Shown: piece by piece, positions 8,346 to 15,633 of the stretch
How positions within the stretch are numbered: position 1 is the first letter of the stretch
How the letters are laid out: each line of letters starts with the position of its first letter
NCBI GenBank assembly: GCA_000769715.1
Contig: JROS01000009.1
Coordinates: 1 to 64,000, forward strand
Reading direction: 5' to 3'
Origin: Desulfobulbus sp. Tol-SR
GTDB taxonomy: Bacteria; Desulfobacterota; Desulfobulbia; Desulfobulbales; Desulfocapsaceae
DNA: 64,000 bases
Position numbers and translations under genes: made by a program
The notes under the pieces: model-generated
Databases searched by the model: none
The model's input: the letters and a program-made list of their open reading frames with translations, nothing else
Told to the model about the DNA's origin: nothing

Positions 8346-9713
8346 ATGACGGCAATGATAAGGAAAAAATCGTCCGGTCGCTATATCTGCCAGCAATGTG
8401 GCTACCAGAGCATCAAGTGGCTTGGCCGGTGCCCCGATTGCGGTGGGTGGGAGACCCTGGTCGAAGAAACGGCGCCACTAACGCGTGGCGGGAGCGGCGG
8501 TTCCCTGGCGGCCATTCCGCTCGCTGATGCCCCCGACAGCGATGAGGAGCGGATCGGCACCGGCATGGTCGAACTCGACCGGGTGCTGGGCGGAGGCATT
8601 GTCCCGGGATCAGTCGTTCTCATCGGCGGCGAGCCGGGAATCGGCAAATCGACCCTCATCCTCCATATCCTGGCGGCAGTTGCCGAGAACTGCAGACGCA
8701 AGGTTCTCTATGTCTCCGGAGAGGAGTCGGCCAGCCAGATCAAGATGCGGGCGCGGCGACTGCTGGCAATCCAGGAGGACGAATACCTGGCGACGGGAAC
8801 CGAGGTTGAGGAGATAATTGCTCTGGCCGAAGAGATGCGGCCAGCCCTGCTCGCGGTCGATTCGATCCAGACCATGACCTGTGCGGATCTTGGCTCCGCC
8901 CCGGGATCTGTCGGCCAGGTCCGGGAGACCGCCTATCGGCTCCTCGGTATGGCTAAAAGGCAGAATATCCCTGTGATTCTGGTTGGTCATGTAACCAAGG
9001 AAGGGTCTCTGGCCGGCCCGAAGGTCCTCGAGCACATGGTGGACACGGTTCTCTCGTTCGAAGGCGATCGCAGTCACGCCTTCCGTATCCTGCGGACGGT
9101 GAAGAATCGCTTCGGCTCGACCAATGAGATTGGTGTCTTTGAAATGAAGGAGGAGGGGTTGGTCCAGGTCAGCAACCCATCCGAAATCTTTCTCGCCGAG
9201 CGTCCCCTCGATGAGCCCGGTTCGGTCGTCCTGCCGAGTGTCGAAGGGACGCGGCCGATTTTGGTCGAGGTTCAGGCCCTGGTCAGCCCGACCAATCTGG
9301 GTACGGCGAGGAGAACGGCGATCGGGGCCGATCCCCAGCGCCTTGCCCTGCTCTGTGCCGTGCTTGAGAAAAAAGCTGGTCTGGTAATGTATGGCCATGA
9401 TATCTTTCTCAATATCGCCGGAGGAATTCGCATCGATGAACCGGCCCTGGACCTTGGCGTGATCTGTGCCCTGGCCTCCAGTCTGCGGGAGAGACCGTTG
9501 TCTTCCGCCACGGTGGTCTGCGGCGAGGTGGGGCTGGCCGGTGAAATCCGGGCGGTCGGCCAGATAGATATTCGTCTGCGGGAAGCGGAACGCCTGGGCT
9601 TTACCCGCTTCATCATGCCGCGGAGCAACCGGGAGCGATGTTCTCGGTCAGGACAGATCGAGACCGTTGGTGTCGCCAACCTCCATGAACTGCTGGACAT
9701 CATATTCGAATAA
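8346..9713 (+). CDS. radA: DNA repair protein RadA/Sms
   Basis: 455-aa RadA, a RecA-related ATPase that drives branch migration in recombination. An N-terminal zinc ribbon (C15, C18, C29, C32) leads to the Walker A GEPGIGKST near 95-103. The RadA-specific KNRFGSTNEIGVFEM follows near residue 253. The C-terminal Lon-like domain (LVEVQALVSPT, GGIRIDEPALDLGV) completes the family architecture. Full length. It is transcribed away from the EI24 gene across a 120-150 bp gap. Confidence 0.96.
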   Translation: MTAMIRKKSSGRYICQQCGYQSIKWLGRCPDCGGWETLVEETAPLTRGGSGGSLAAIPLADAPDSDEERIGTGMVELDRVLGGGIVPGSVVLIGGEPGIGKSTLILHILAAVAENCRRKVLYVSGEESASQIKMRARRLLAIQEDEYLATGTEVEEIIALAEEMRPALLAVDSIQTMTCADLGSAPGSVGQVRETAYRLLGMAKRQNIPVILVGHVTKEGSLAGPKVLEHMVDTVLSFEGDRSHAFRILRTVKNRFGSTNEIGVFEMKEEGLVQVSNPSEIFLAERPLDEPGSVVLPSVEGTRPILVEVQALVSPTNLGTARRTAIGADPQRLALLCAVLEKKAGLVMYGHDIFLNIAGGIRIDEPALDLGVICALASSLRERPLSSATVVCGEVGLAGEIRAVGQIDIRLREAERLGFTRFIMPRSNRERCSRSGQIETVGVANLHELLDIIFE

Positions 9714-9755
9714 AGAGAACGGTCATCCTGTCTCAAATGGCCGGGGAGCGGATCA

Positions 9756-10379
9756 ATGAACTTCAGTACTCATCTTGAAACGGCCTGGCGGAGTACACTC
9801 GCTTTTATCGGTCCACTTCTGCTCCTCACCATGGTGCAGATTCTGGTGGTGCTGTTGAGTCTCGGGATACTGGCCCCGGTGACGACGGCCGGTTATATGC
9901 AGTCACTCCTGCGGGCCCTGCGGGAAGGGCGGACTCCTGAGATTCGTGATCTCTTTTCGACCATGTCGCTGTTCCTCCCCCTTCTCGGCTTTTTCCTGCT
10001 GGTAACTATCGTAACGATGATCGGTTTCATGATCCTTGTCCTGCCTGGATTTATGGTAGGATTTTGTGTCATCTTTGCCACGATGTACATGATTCCCCTG
10101 ATGACCGACAAAGAGATGGGCATCATCGACGCGTTGAATCATTCCTGGGCTATGGCGACCAGGGAGCCGGTGACCGATCAGCTTGTCGTTTCGCTGATCT
10201 ATCTGATCGTCATTTCGGTTGGGGCCTCGATCCCCTTTGCCATCCTGGTGGCCCAACCATTCGCCACCCTTCTTGTCCTTTCAGTCTATCGCGAACGTGT
10301 TGGCGGCTCCTCGGAGCGAGAGAGAATTTCTGAATATGACGCCGAGGGGCCACCGCAATCGCCACCACCGGTCGAGTAG
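9756..10379 (+). CDS. Polytopic membrane protein, function unknown
   Basis: 207-aa protein with about four hydrophobic segments (ALAFIGPLLLLTMVQILVVLL, LFLPLLGFFLLVTIVTMIGFMIL, VGFCVIFATMYMIPLM, LVVSLIYLIVISVGASIPFAIL) and a polar C-terminal tail rich in Ser, Glu and Pro. The segments LGILAPVTTAGYMQSLLRALREG and ALNHSWAMATREP resemble the general pattern of DUF975/YciC-type membrane proteins, but I cannot assign a family firmly. It lies 42 bp after radA. Confidence 0.75.
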   Translation: MNFSTHLETAWRSTLAFIGPLLLLTMVQILVVLLSLGILAPVTTAGYMQSLLRALREGRTPEIRDLFSTMSLFLPLLGFFLLVTIVTMIGFMILVLPGFMVGFCVIFATMYMIPLMTDKEMGIIDALNHSWAMATREPVTDQLVVSLIYLIVISVGASIPFAILVAQPFATLLVLSVYRERVGGSSERERISEYDAEGPPQSPPPVE

Positions 10380-10430
10380 TTGTGATGACCGTGTAATCAA
10401 CAGATAATTCAACATAGTAGGAGGTATGGC

Positions 10431-10541
10431 ATGAGTCATTCATCGCATAACCATCAAGAGAATCAAGCGGTCTACACCCGTGTCGCCCTCGTCCTGCTGG
10501 CGGTTCTGGCCGCAATTGTCGTCATCGGCCTGATTGGTTGA
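10431..10541 (+). CDS. 36-aa single-pass membrane microprotein
   Basis: Short gene with a strong SD (TAGGAGG, spacing 6). The product begins MSHSSHNHQENQAVYTR, a His/Asn/Gln-rich cytosolic-type head, and ends with one hydrophobic helix, VALVLLAVLAAIVVIGLIG. The ribosome site, the compact head-plus-helix design and the position between two membrane- or signalling-related genes support a real product. The function is unknown. Small regulators of membrane proteins and type I toxins share this layout, but no antisense RNA or toxin motif is evident. Confidence 0.6.
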   Translation: MSHSSHNHQENQAVYTRVALVLLAVLAAIVVIGLIG

Positions 10542-10620
10542 TACATCTCTGTCTGGGGGTGAACGACCGGTTCGAAGAACGGTCTTTTCGGCCCAACCAG
10601 GCAATGGATGAACGGTAGCG

Positions 10621-11910
10621 ATGACCGATCCGCGAAAGGACAGTCTGCTTTCGGGCCACGACCCGAAGAAGGAGGTCGTGATCCTGCTTACCGATATGGT
10701 GCGGTATTCGGTGCGGACATCCACCATGACACCGGAAGAGATCCGGGATTTCATGATTGGTTACCATCAGGATATACGGGACATCATCGTGATCGATGAT
10801 GATCTGATTGAAATCGAACCGCTGGCAGGCGATGGTGCGCTGGTGATCTTTGACAGGCGCGCCGACGAAGGACGGGTGGAGATGTGCAACCGTGTCGTGC
10901 GGGCCGTGGAACGGATGGCGCGCGCCATCGATGCCGGGGACCTTCCCGCTACCAGGATGGGTATCCACCTTGGTGACATCATCCAGGCGAAACTCGGGGA
11001 AAAGGTTTTGAAGTTCGGTTCAAGTTTTGCCGTCGCCAGTCGGCTCGAAGACCTGTGCAGTTATTTCGGGACTTCCTACCTGATGGATAGAGAGGTTGCG
11101 CACTGTCAGGGTGCAGAAACCAGGTTCCTGGTCAATGTCGGTAGACTGACGCTGCAGGGGCTGCCCAACCCATTGAATGTCTTCACCGTCTACAAGCCGG
11201 GAATCAACGGCTGCCCGGCCGATGTCGATGAAACGCAACTGCTGGAATTCATCAGCATCAAGAACAGCGCCATGGACCGCTTCTGCGGCGACTGTTCGGG
11301 AGGGATCCTGCCGGATTTTCCCAGTGTGAGGGAGAAACTGATCGAGGCCCAGAAACTCTTCACCGAGATGACCGGGAAGAAGGACCTCGCCACGGAACGT
11401 ATTCTTGAATACATCAGAGAGAACCCGACACCGGCTGGCGATTTCAGCAATCTGGGGATGAAACTGGCCAGCCGCAGGAGAGATTCTCTCGGTGTCCGTA
11501 TTTTCCGCCTTTCCCAGCAGCTGCTCAGGGCCATGGATATTGAGTCCTATCATGCCCTGGTCGTCGATACCGAGTGGGAGCGATATTTCGTTCTGGAGTG
11601 GAAAAAAAAAGGCGAAATTGTCGTCAAGGTCAACGAGGAACCGGACGGCATATACTATATCGACAGCGGCGAGGCCGAGACATTTGATGACAAGGGACGT
11701 CTCCTCGCAACCCTTGGGGAAGGCGATATTTTCGGGGAAATGGCGTATTTTTCAAAAATAAGGAAACGTAACGCCACGGTCGTTGCCAAGACGGATCTGG
11801 TGGTTCGGAAAATATCGAGTGCCGATTTCAGAAAGCTGCCCGTCATCGAAAAAATCTTCCAAAGAATCGCCCAGGGACGACGGACACCGACAGCCGTCCC
11901 CGGGCGTTGA
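10621..11910 (+). CDS. Class III nucleotidyl-cyclase-like domain fused to cNMP-binding domain
   Basis: 429-aa cytosolic protein. Residues about 15-195 follow a class III cyclase homology domain: the first metal Asp in LLTDMV (D25), a GDG at 70-72 for the second metal Asp (D71), and GIHLGDI then FAVASRLEDL. Residues about 300-425 are a cyclic-nucleotide-binding beta-roll (DGIYYIDSGEAE, LGEGDIFGEMAYFSKIRKRNATVVA) with the phosphate-binding-cassette pattern GEMAYF...RNAT. The usual substrate-selecting Lys before GD and the transition-state Asn before ASRL appear replaced (Pro67 and Ala), so catalysis is doubtful or altered. A helical linker of unknown type joins the halves. Confidence 0.8.
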   Translation: MTDPRKDSLLSGHDPKKEVVILLTDMVRYSVRTSTMTPEEIRDFMIGYHQDIRDIIVIDDDLIEIEPLAGDGALVIFDRRADEGRVEMCNRVVRAVERMARAIDAGDLPATRMGIHLGDIIQAKLGEKVLKFGSSFAVASRLEDLCSYFGTSYLMDREVAHCQGAETRFLVNVGRLTLQGLPNPLNVFTVYKPGINGCPADVDETQLLEFISIKNSAMDRFCGDCSGGILPDFPSVREKLIEAQKLFTEMTGKKDLATERILEYIRENPTPAGDFSNLGMKLASRRRDSLGVRIFRLSQQLLRAMDIESYHALVVDTEWERYFVLEWKKKGEIVVKVNEEPDGIYYIDSGEAETFDDKGRLLATLGEGDIFGEMAYFSKIRKRNATVVAKTDLVVRKISSADFRKLPVIEKIFQRIAQGRRTPTAVPGR

Positions 11911-11934
11911 GGGCAAAATACGTCCTACCCTGAT

Positions 11935-13398
11935 TTATTCAGCTACCAGGACCACATATTGGCTGAGGTCGCCGGAACGCACCCGCAGCAGGATCCTTTT
12001 CGGTTGGGTCGATTTTTTCAGGACAATCTGCAATTCCTTGAGGTTGGCAACTCCCACCTTGTTGACTTCCTCGATCAGGTAGCCTGCCTGCAGGCCCGCT
12101 GTTTCCGCCGGACTGCCGGGGGTGACGGCGCTGATCACCACCCCTTTCTGTTCTGCGGTATATCCAAGCTGCTGGGCGAGTTCCGGCGTCAGGTCCTGCA
12201 GATTGAGACCGAATTGTTCAAGGTTGCCCCGGGATGGCAGTCCGCCTCCCGCCTTGCCGAAACCGGACGGCTGTTCGCCGATGACGACGTCAATCACCTT
12301 CTCGCTGCCGGCCCGGACGATCGTCAGGGCCGCCTTGGTCCCCGGGGTGATGAGAGCCACCTTGTTGCGCAGGTCGGAGACGTCCTTGAGATCGACCCCG
12401 TTGAGGCGGAGAATGACGTCTCCCTGTTTCAGATCGGCCTTGGATGCCGGCGAATCCGGTTGCACCTCACTGACCAGGATTCCCTTGGCCTGCTTCAGAT
12501 CGAAGGATTTTGCCAGATCTTCATTGACGTCCTGGATAGCAACGCCCAGCCAGCCACGGGTGACCTTGCCATGTTTCTGCAGCTGGTCCTCGATGGCCTT
12601 GACCATGTTGATCGGGATGGCGAAGCCAATGCCCATGTAGCCGCCGGTACGGGAGAAGAGGGCCGAGTTGATGCCGATGACCTCACCATGGGTGTTCAGC
12701 AAGGGGCCGCCGGAGTTGCCGGGATTGATCGCCGCGTCTGTCTGGATAAAGCTCTCGTACTCGTTGATCCCGACCCGGTTGCGGCCCTTGGCGCTGACCA
12801 CGCCGACCGTCACCGTCTGGTTGAGGCCGAAGGGGTTGCCGATGGCGATCACCCACTCCCCGACCTCGAGGGCGTCGGAATCGCCGAGGGTCAGAGTCGG
12901 CAGATTGCCGCTGTCCTGAATCTTGATCATGGCGACGTCGGTCTGAGGATCGGTGCCCACCAGCTTGGCCTTGAATTCGCGTTCATCGGAAAGTCGGACG
13001 GTGATGGTGTCGGCACCTTCGACGACGTGATTGTTGGTCAGGATAAAGCCGTCCCGGTTGATGATGAAACCGGAACCCTGTCCCTGCTGCTGGAAGCGGT
13101 GCGGCCCACGGAACTGTGGCCCGAAAAAGTGCTCAAAGAACGGATTGTTGAACATTTCATCGCTGCCGCCAGGAAAGCCGCCTTTGTTTTCGACCGATTT
13201 TTCAACCCGGATGTTGACGACAGCCGGTTGGGCGGCCTTGACGACATTGACAAAGACTCGGGAGGATCGGTCGAGCAGGGCGATGTCATCGGCGGTTTCC
13301 GCCCGGGCGAGGCGAGGGCCGGCCGCGACGATGATCGAAAAAAGCAAGAGCAGAGCGAGCAACCCAGTGCGGGACGACAGGTGCGTACGTGACTGCAT
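11935..13398 (-). CDS. degP: DegP/HtrA-type periplasmic serine protease
   Basis: 487-aa HtrA family protease/chaperone for envelope quality control. The start ATG at 13398 follows SD AAGGAG. The signal peptide is SSRTGLLALLLLFSIIVAAGPRLARA. The catalytic triad is H124 (NNHVV), D154 (TDVAMIKI) and S229 (NPGNSGGPLL). Two PDZ domains follow (GWLGVAIQDV onward, and the final region ending with the second GSPAETAGLQAG). The layout is that of DegP/DegQ/MucD. It is monocistronic, convergent with the cyclase-like gene; no heat-shock promoter is evident. Confidence 0.95.
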   Translation of the reverse strand: MQSRTHLSSRTGLLALLLLFSIIVAAGPRLARAETADDIALLDRSSRVFVNVVKAAQPAVVNIRVEKSVENKGGFPGGSDEMFNNPFFEHFFGPQFRGPHRFQQQGQGSGFIINRDGFILTNNHVVEGADTITVRLSDEREFKAKLVGTDPQTDVAMIKIQDSGNLPTLTLGDSDALEVGEWVIAIGNPFGLNQTVTVGVVSAKGRNRVGINEYESFIQTDAAINPGNSGGPLLNTHGEVIGINSALFSRTGGYMGIGFAIPINMVKAIEDQLQKHGKVTRGWLGVAIQDVNEDLAKSFDLKQAKGILVSEVQPDSPASKADLKQGDVILRLNGVDLKDVSDLRNKVALITPGTKAALTIVRAGSEKVIDVVIGEQPSGFGKAGGGLPSRGNLEQFGLNLQDLTPELAQQLGYTAEQKGVVISAVTPGSPAETAGLQAGYLIEEVNKVGVANLKELQIVLKKSTQPKRILLRVRSGDLSQYVVLVAE

Positions 13399-13555
13399 GG
13401 TATTCTCCTTGTGCATGGAAGAATGGATAAGAGCCGGCAGCCGTTTCCCGGACTCCTGAAATTTCAACACGTAAAAAGTAAATCGAAAACCAGGGGCGTC
13501 AAGAACGATTACGCAATTGTAATCTGAAGGGGGCGAAGATGGGCAATGGCAGGGA

Positions 13556-13582
13556 GGGGAGGAAGGATTCGGTTTCCTCCCC
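13556..13582 (-). terminator. Hairpin terminator after aroG-type DAHP synthase
   Basis: Perfect 9-bp GC-rich inverted repeat (GGGGAGGAA/TTCCTCCCC, 9-nt loop) 12 bp after the DAHP synthase stop. It has no clear T tract on the minus strand, so it may need other factors. Confidence 0.5.
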
Positions 13583-13593
13583 GTAAATCCGGT

Positions 13594-14967
13594 TCAGCTC
13601 CTGATCATATCGGCGATCTGGAAGGCGACTTCCAGGCTCTGCTCGGCGTTGAGGCGCGGGTCGCAGGTCGTCTGATAATTCTCGAACAGCTGGTCGTCGA
13701 CGATGTTCCTGGCGCCGCCGGTGCATTCGGTCACATTTTCCCCGGTCAACTCGAAATGGACCCCGCCGGGGATCGTTCCTTCCGACCAGTGGGTCTCGAA
13801 GAAGCAGGTGATCTCGGAGAGAATGTCGTTGAAGTTTCTGGTTTTATGGCCGTCCTCGGTCGTGTAGGTGTTGGCGTGCATCGGGTCGCAACTCCATACG
13901 ATGTTGAAGCCTTCCTGCTTCATGCCCCGCAGCAGGGGAGGCAGGGCCTTCTCTACATTTTTCACCCCCAGTCGGGTGATGAGGGTGATTCGACCAGATT
14001 CGTTGGCGGGATTGAGGATCTCCACCAGGCGCTTGATGTCATCGAGATTATAGGTCGGACCGATCTTGATCCCAAGCGGGTTGAGGACGCCGCGCAGGAA
14101 CTCGACGTGGGCACCGTCGACCTGCCTGGTCCGTTCACCGATCCACAGCATATGGCCGGAACAGTCATACCAGCCGTTGGAGGTGGAATCGACGCGGGTC
14201 ATCGCCTCCTCGTATTCAAGCAGCAGGGCCTCGTGCGAGGTAAAGAGCTCGGTCTGGTTGATCTGCGGATTATCAGTAGAAATTCCAATGGTTTCCATGA
14301 ACTTGATGGCCTGCTCGATCTGTTTGGCCATGCGTTCGTAGGACCGCCCCATCGGTGACTGGATGACGAATTCCTGGTTCCAGGAATGGACCCGCTGCAA
14401 CGTCGCGAATCCTCCCCGGGTGAAGGCCCTCAGCAGATTGAGGGTCGAGGCCGCCATATTGTAGCCCTTCAGCATATACTTGGGGTTGGGAATCCGCGCC
14501 TCCTCGCTCGGTTCCGGACGATTGACCATGTCGCCACGGTAGGAGGGGATCTCGACGCCATCGACCATCTCGGTGTCGGACGAGCGGGGTTTGGCGAACT
14601 GGCCGGCGATCCGTCCGACCTTGATGACCGGTTTGCCACCGGCATAGGTGAGGACGACGGCCATCTGCAGCAGCACCTTCAGCGTTTCCCTGATCTTCGG
14701 GGCGGTCACTTTGGAAAAGTCCTCGGAACAGTCGCCTCCCTGCAGCAGGAAGGCCTCGCCCTTGACCGCCTTTGCCAACTGAGACTTGAGGGACCTGATT
14801 TCGCCGGCAAAGACGAGCGGCGGGAGTTGGGAAAGATTGGCGAGAACCCGGTCGACTTCCTTCTGGTCAGGCCATTTGGGTTGCTGCAAGGCGGTGAAGT
14901 TTTTCCAGCTTGATTTTGTCCATTCTCTGTCTGTGGGTGTCATGCCGTTTCTCTTTGTGGTTGTCAT
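13594..14967 (-). CDS. aroF: Class II 3-deoxy-7-phosphoheptulonate synthase
   Basis: About 457-aa class II (plant/actinobacterial-type) DAHP synthase, the first step of the shikimate pathway (PEP + erythrose-4-phosphate). The family signatures are EWTKSSWKNFTALQQPKWPD, LLQGGDCSEDF, AGQFAKPRSS, RVHSWNQEFV, SHEALLLEYEEAMTR and the C-terminal GGVHFELTGENVTECTGG. Metal and PEP residues of this class (Cys in GGDC, Glu in HFELTGENVTE) are kept. ATG at 14967 is preferred; ATG at 14943 is possible. The class I AroF/G/H fold is unrelated in sequence. The gene symbol is generic. Confidence 0.93.
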   Translation of the reverse strand: MTTTKRNGMTPTDREWTKSSWKNFTALQQPKWPDQKEVDRVLANLSQLPPLVFAGEIRSLKSQLAKAVKGEAFLLQGGDCSEDFSKVTAPKIRETLKVLLQMAVVLTYAGGKPVIKVGRIAGQFAKPRSSDTEMVDGVEIPSYRGDMVNRPEPSEEARIPNPKYMLKGYNMAASTLNLLRAFTRGGFATLQRVHSWNQEFVIQSPMGRSYERMAKQIEQAIKFMETIGISTDNPQINQTELFTSHEALLLEYEEAMTRVDSTSNGWYDCSGHMLWIGERTRQVDGAHVEFLRGVLNPLGIKIGPTYNLDDIKRLVEILNPANESGRITLITRLGVKNVEKALPPLLRGMKQEGFNIVWSCDPMHANTYTTEDGHKTRNFNDILSEITCFFETHWSEGTIPGGVHFELTGENVTECTGGARNIVDDQLFENYQTTCDPRLNAEQSLEVAFQIADMIRS

Positions 14968-15090
14968 TGCTTGATAGGGAGCAGATATCATTTGAATGGT
15001 CAATCCAAACCCTGGTCAGGCGCATTCTCCGATGGCTGAACGGTTCCCCCAGCCCGCGCCGTCATGCTCCCGGTTTGCTTGGAAATGGAT

Positions 15091-15633
15091 TCAGATACAG
15101 CATCGCTCGACATCGAAGGCGTTGAGAATCCGCATTTCCTTCTCCCGTTTTTTCTCCTCCGGCGGGGGGAGAATGGGCATTTTCGCCATCATTGCCAAGG
15201 CCGTGCTTCGGTCAGGGATTGAGTGTAACCCATATTCAAGAATCTTGCCAGTTGAAGTCTCCAGCAATTCCGCCTCCCTGCCGTTCGTCACAACTGCCAG
15301 GGGGATGACTGAGGCGGGGTTGAGCACCCGGGCGGCGGCGATCGCCGCCCGTTCACGGCTGACCAGTGAACCCGGGCCATAGCGGATGACCATGATCTGC
15401 CGGTTTTCGAGGCGGACCGTCAGGTCGATCACCGATCGGACATAGCAGCGGGCGAAGAAGGTGTCGATACTGAGCCGGGGTAACAGTTCGTCCCGTTGAA
15501 ATTTTTTTTCTTCCACCATCATTCGGCTGAGTTCCTGGCGGATCCGCTCGTCATCGGTGTCGGTCAGTTCTTCGCCGGTGAGGTAATCGCTGAGGGTGCC
15601 ATAGATGAGGTGGTGCGATCGGTGGGCGGTCAT
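15091..15633 (-). CDS. Type I restriction R-subunit N-terminal-like domain protein
   Basis: 180-aa protein with an HsdR_N_2-like nuclease-fold domain. Visible elements are YLTGEELTDTDDERIRQ, an acidic IDTFFARCYVRSVIDLTVRLENRQIMVIRYGPGSL (Asp followed by a beta strand), and ERAAIAAARVL, then VVTNGREAELLETSTG. In HsdR_N-like domains the PD-(D/E)xK core residues lie in such strands, but I do not see an unambiguous ExK, so catalysis is uncertain. The start overlaps the letB stop (ATGA), so translation is coupled to the LetAB operon. There is no methylase or specificity subunit nearby. Confidence 0.75.
   Translation of the reverse strand: MTAHRSHHLIYGTLSDYLTGEELTDTDDERIRQELSRMMVEEKKFQRDELLPRLSIDTFFARCYVRSVIDLTVRLENRQIMVIRYGPGSLVSRERAAIAAARVLNPASVIPLAVVTNGREAELLETSTGKILEYGLHSIPDRSTALAMMAKMPILPPPEEKKREKEMRILNAFDVERCCI

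Noticed and set aside
11959-13392. 477-codon open frame antisense to degP
   Set aside because: Shadow of a high-GC coding strand; low-complexity charged composition, no SD or family match, and degP itself is intact.
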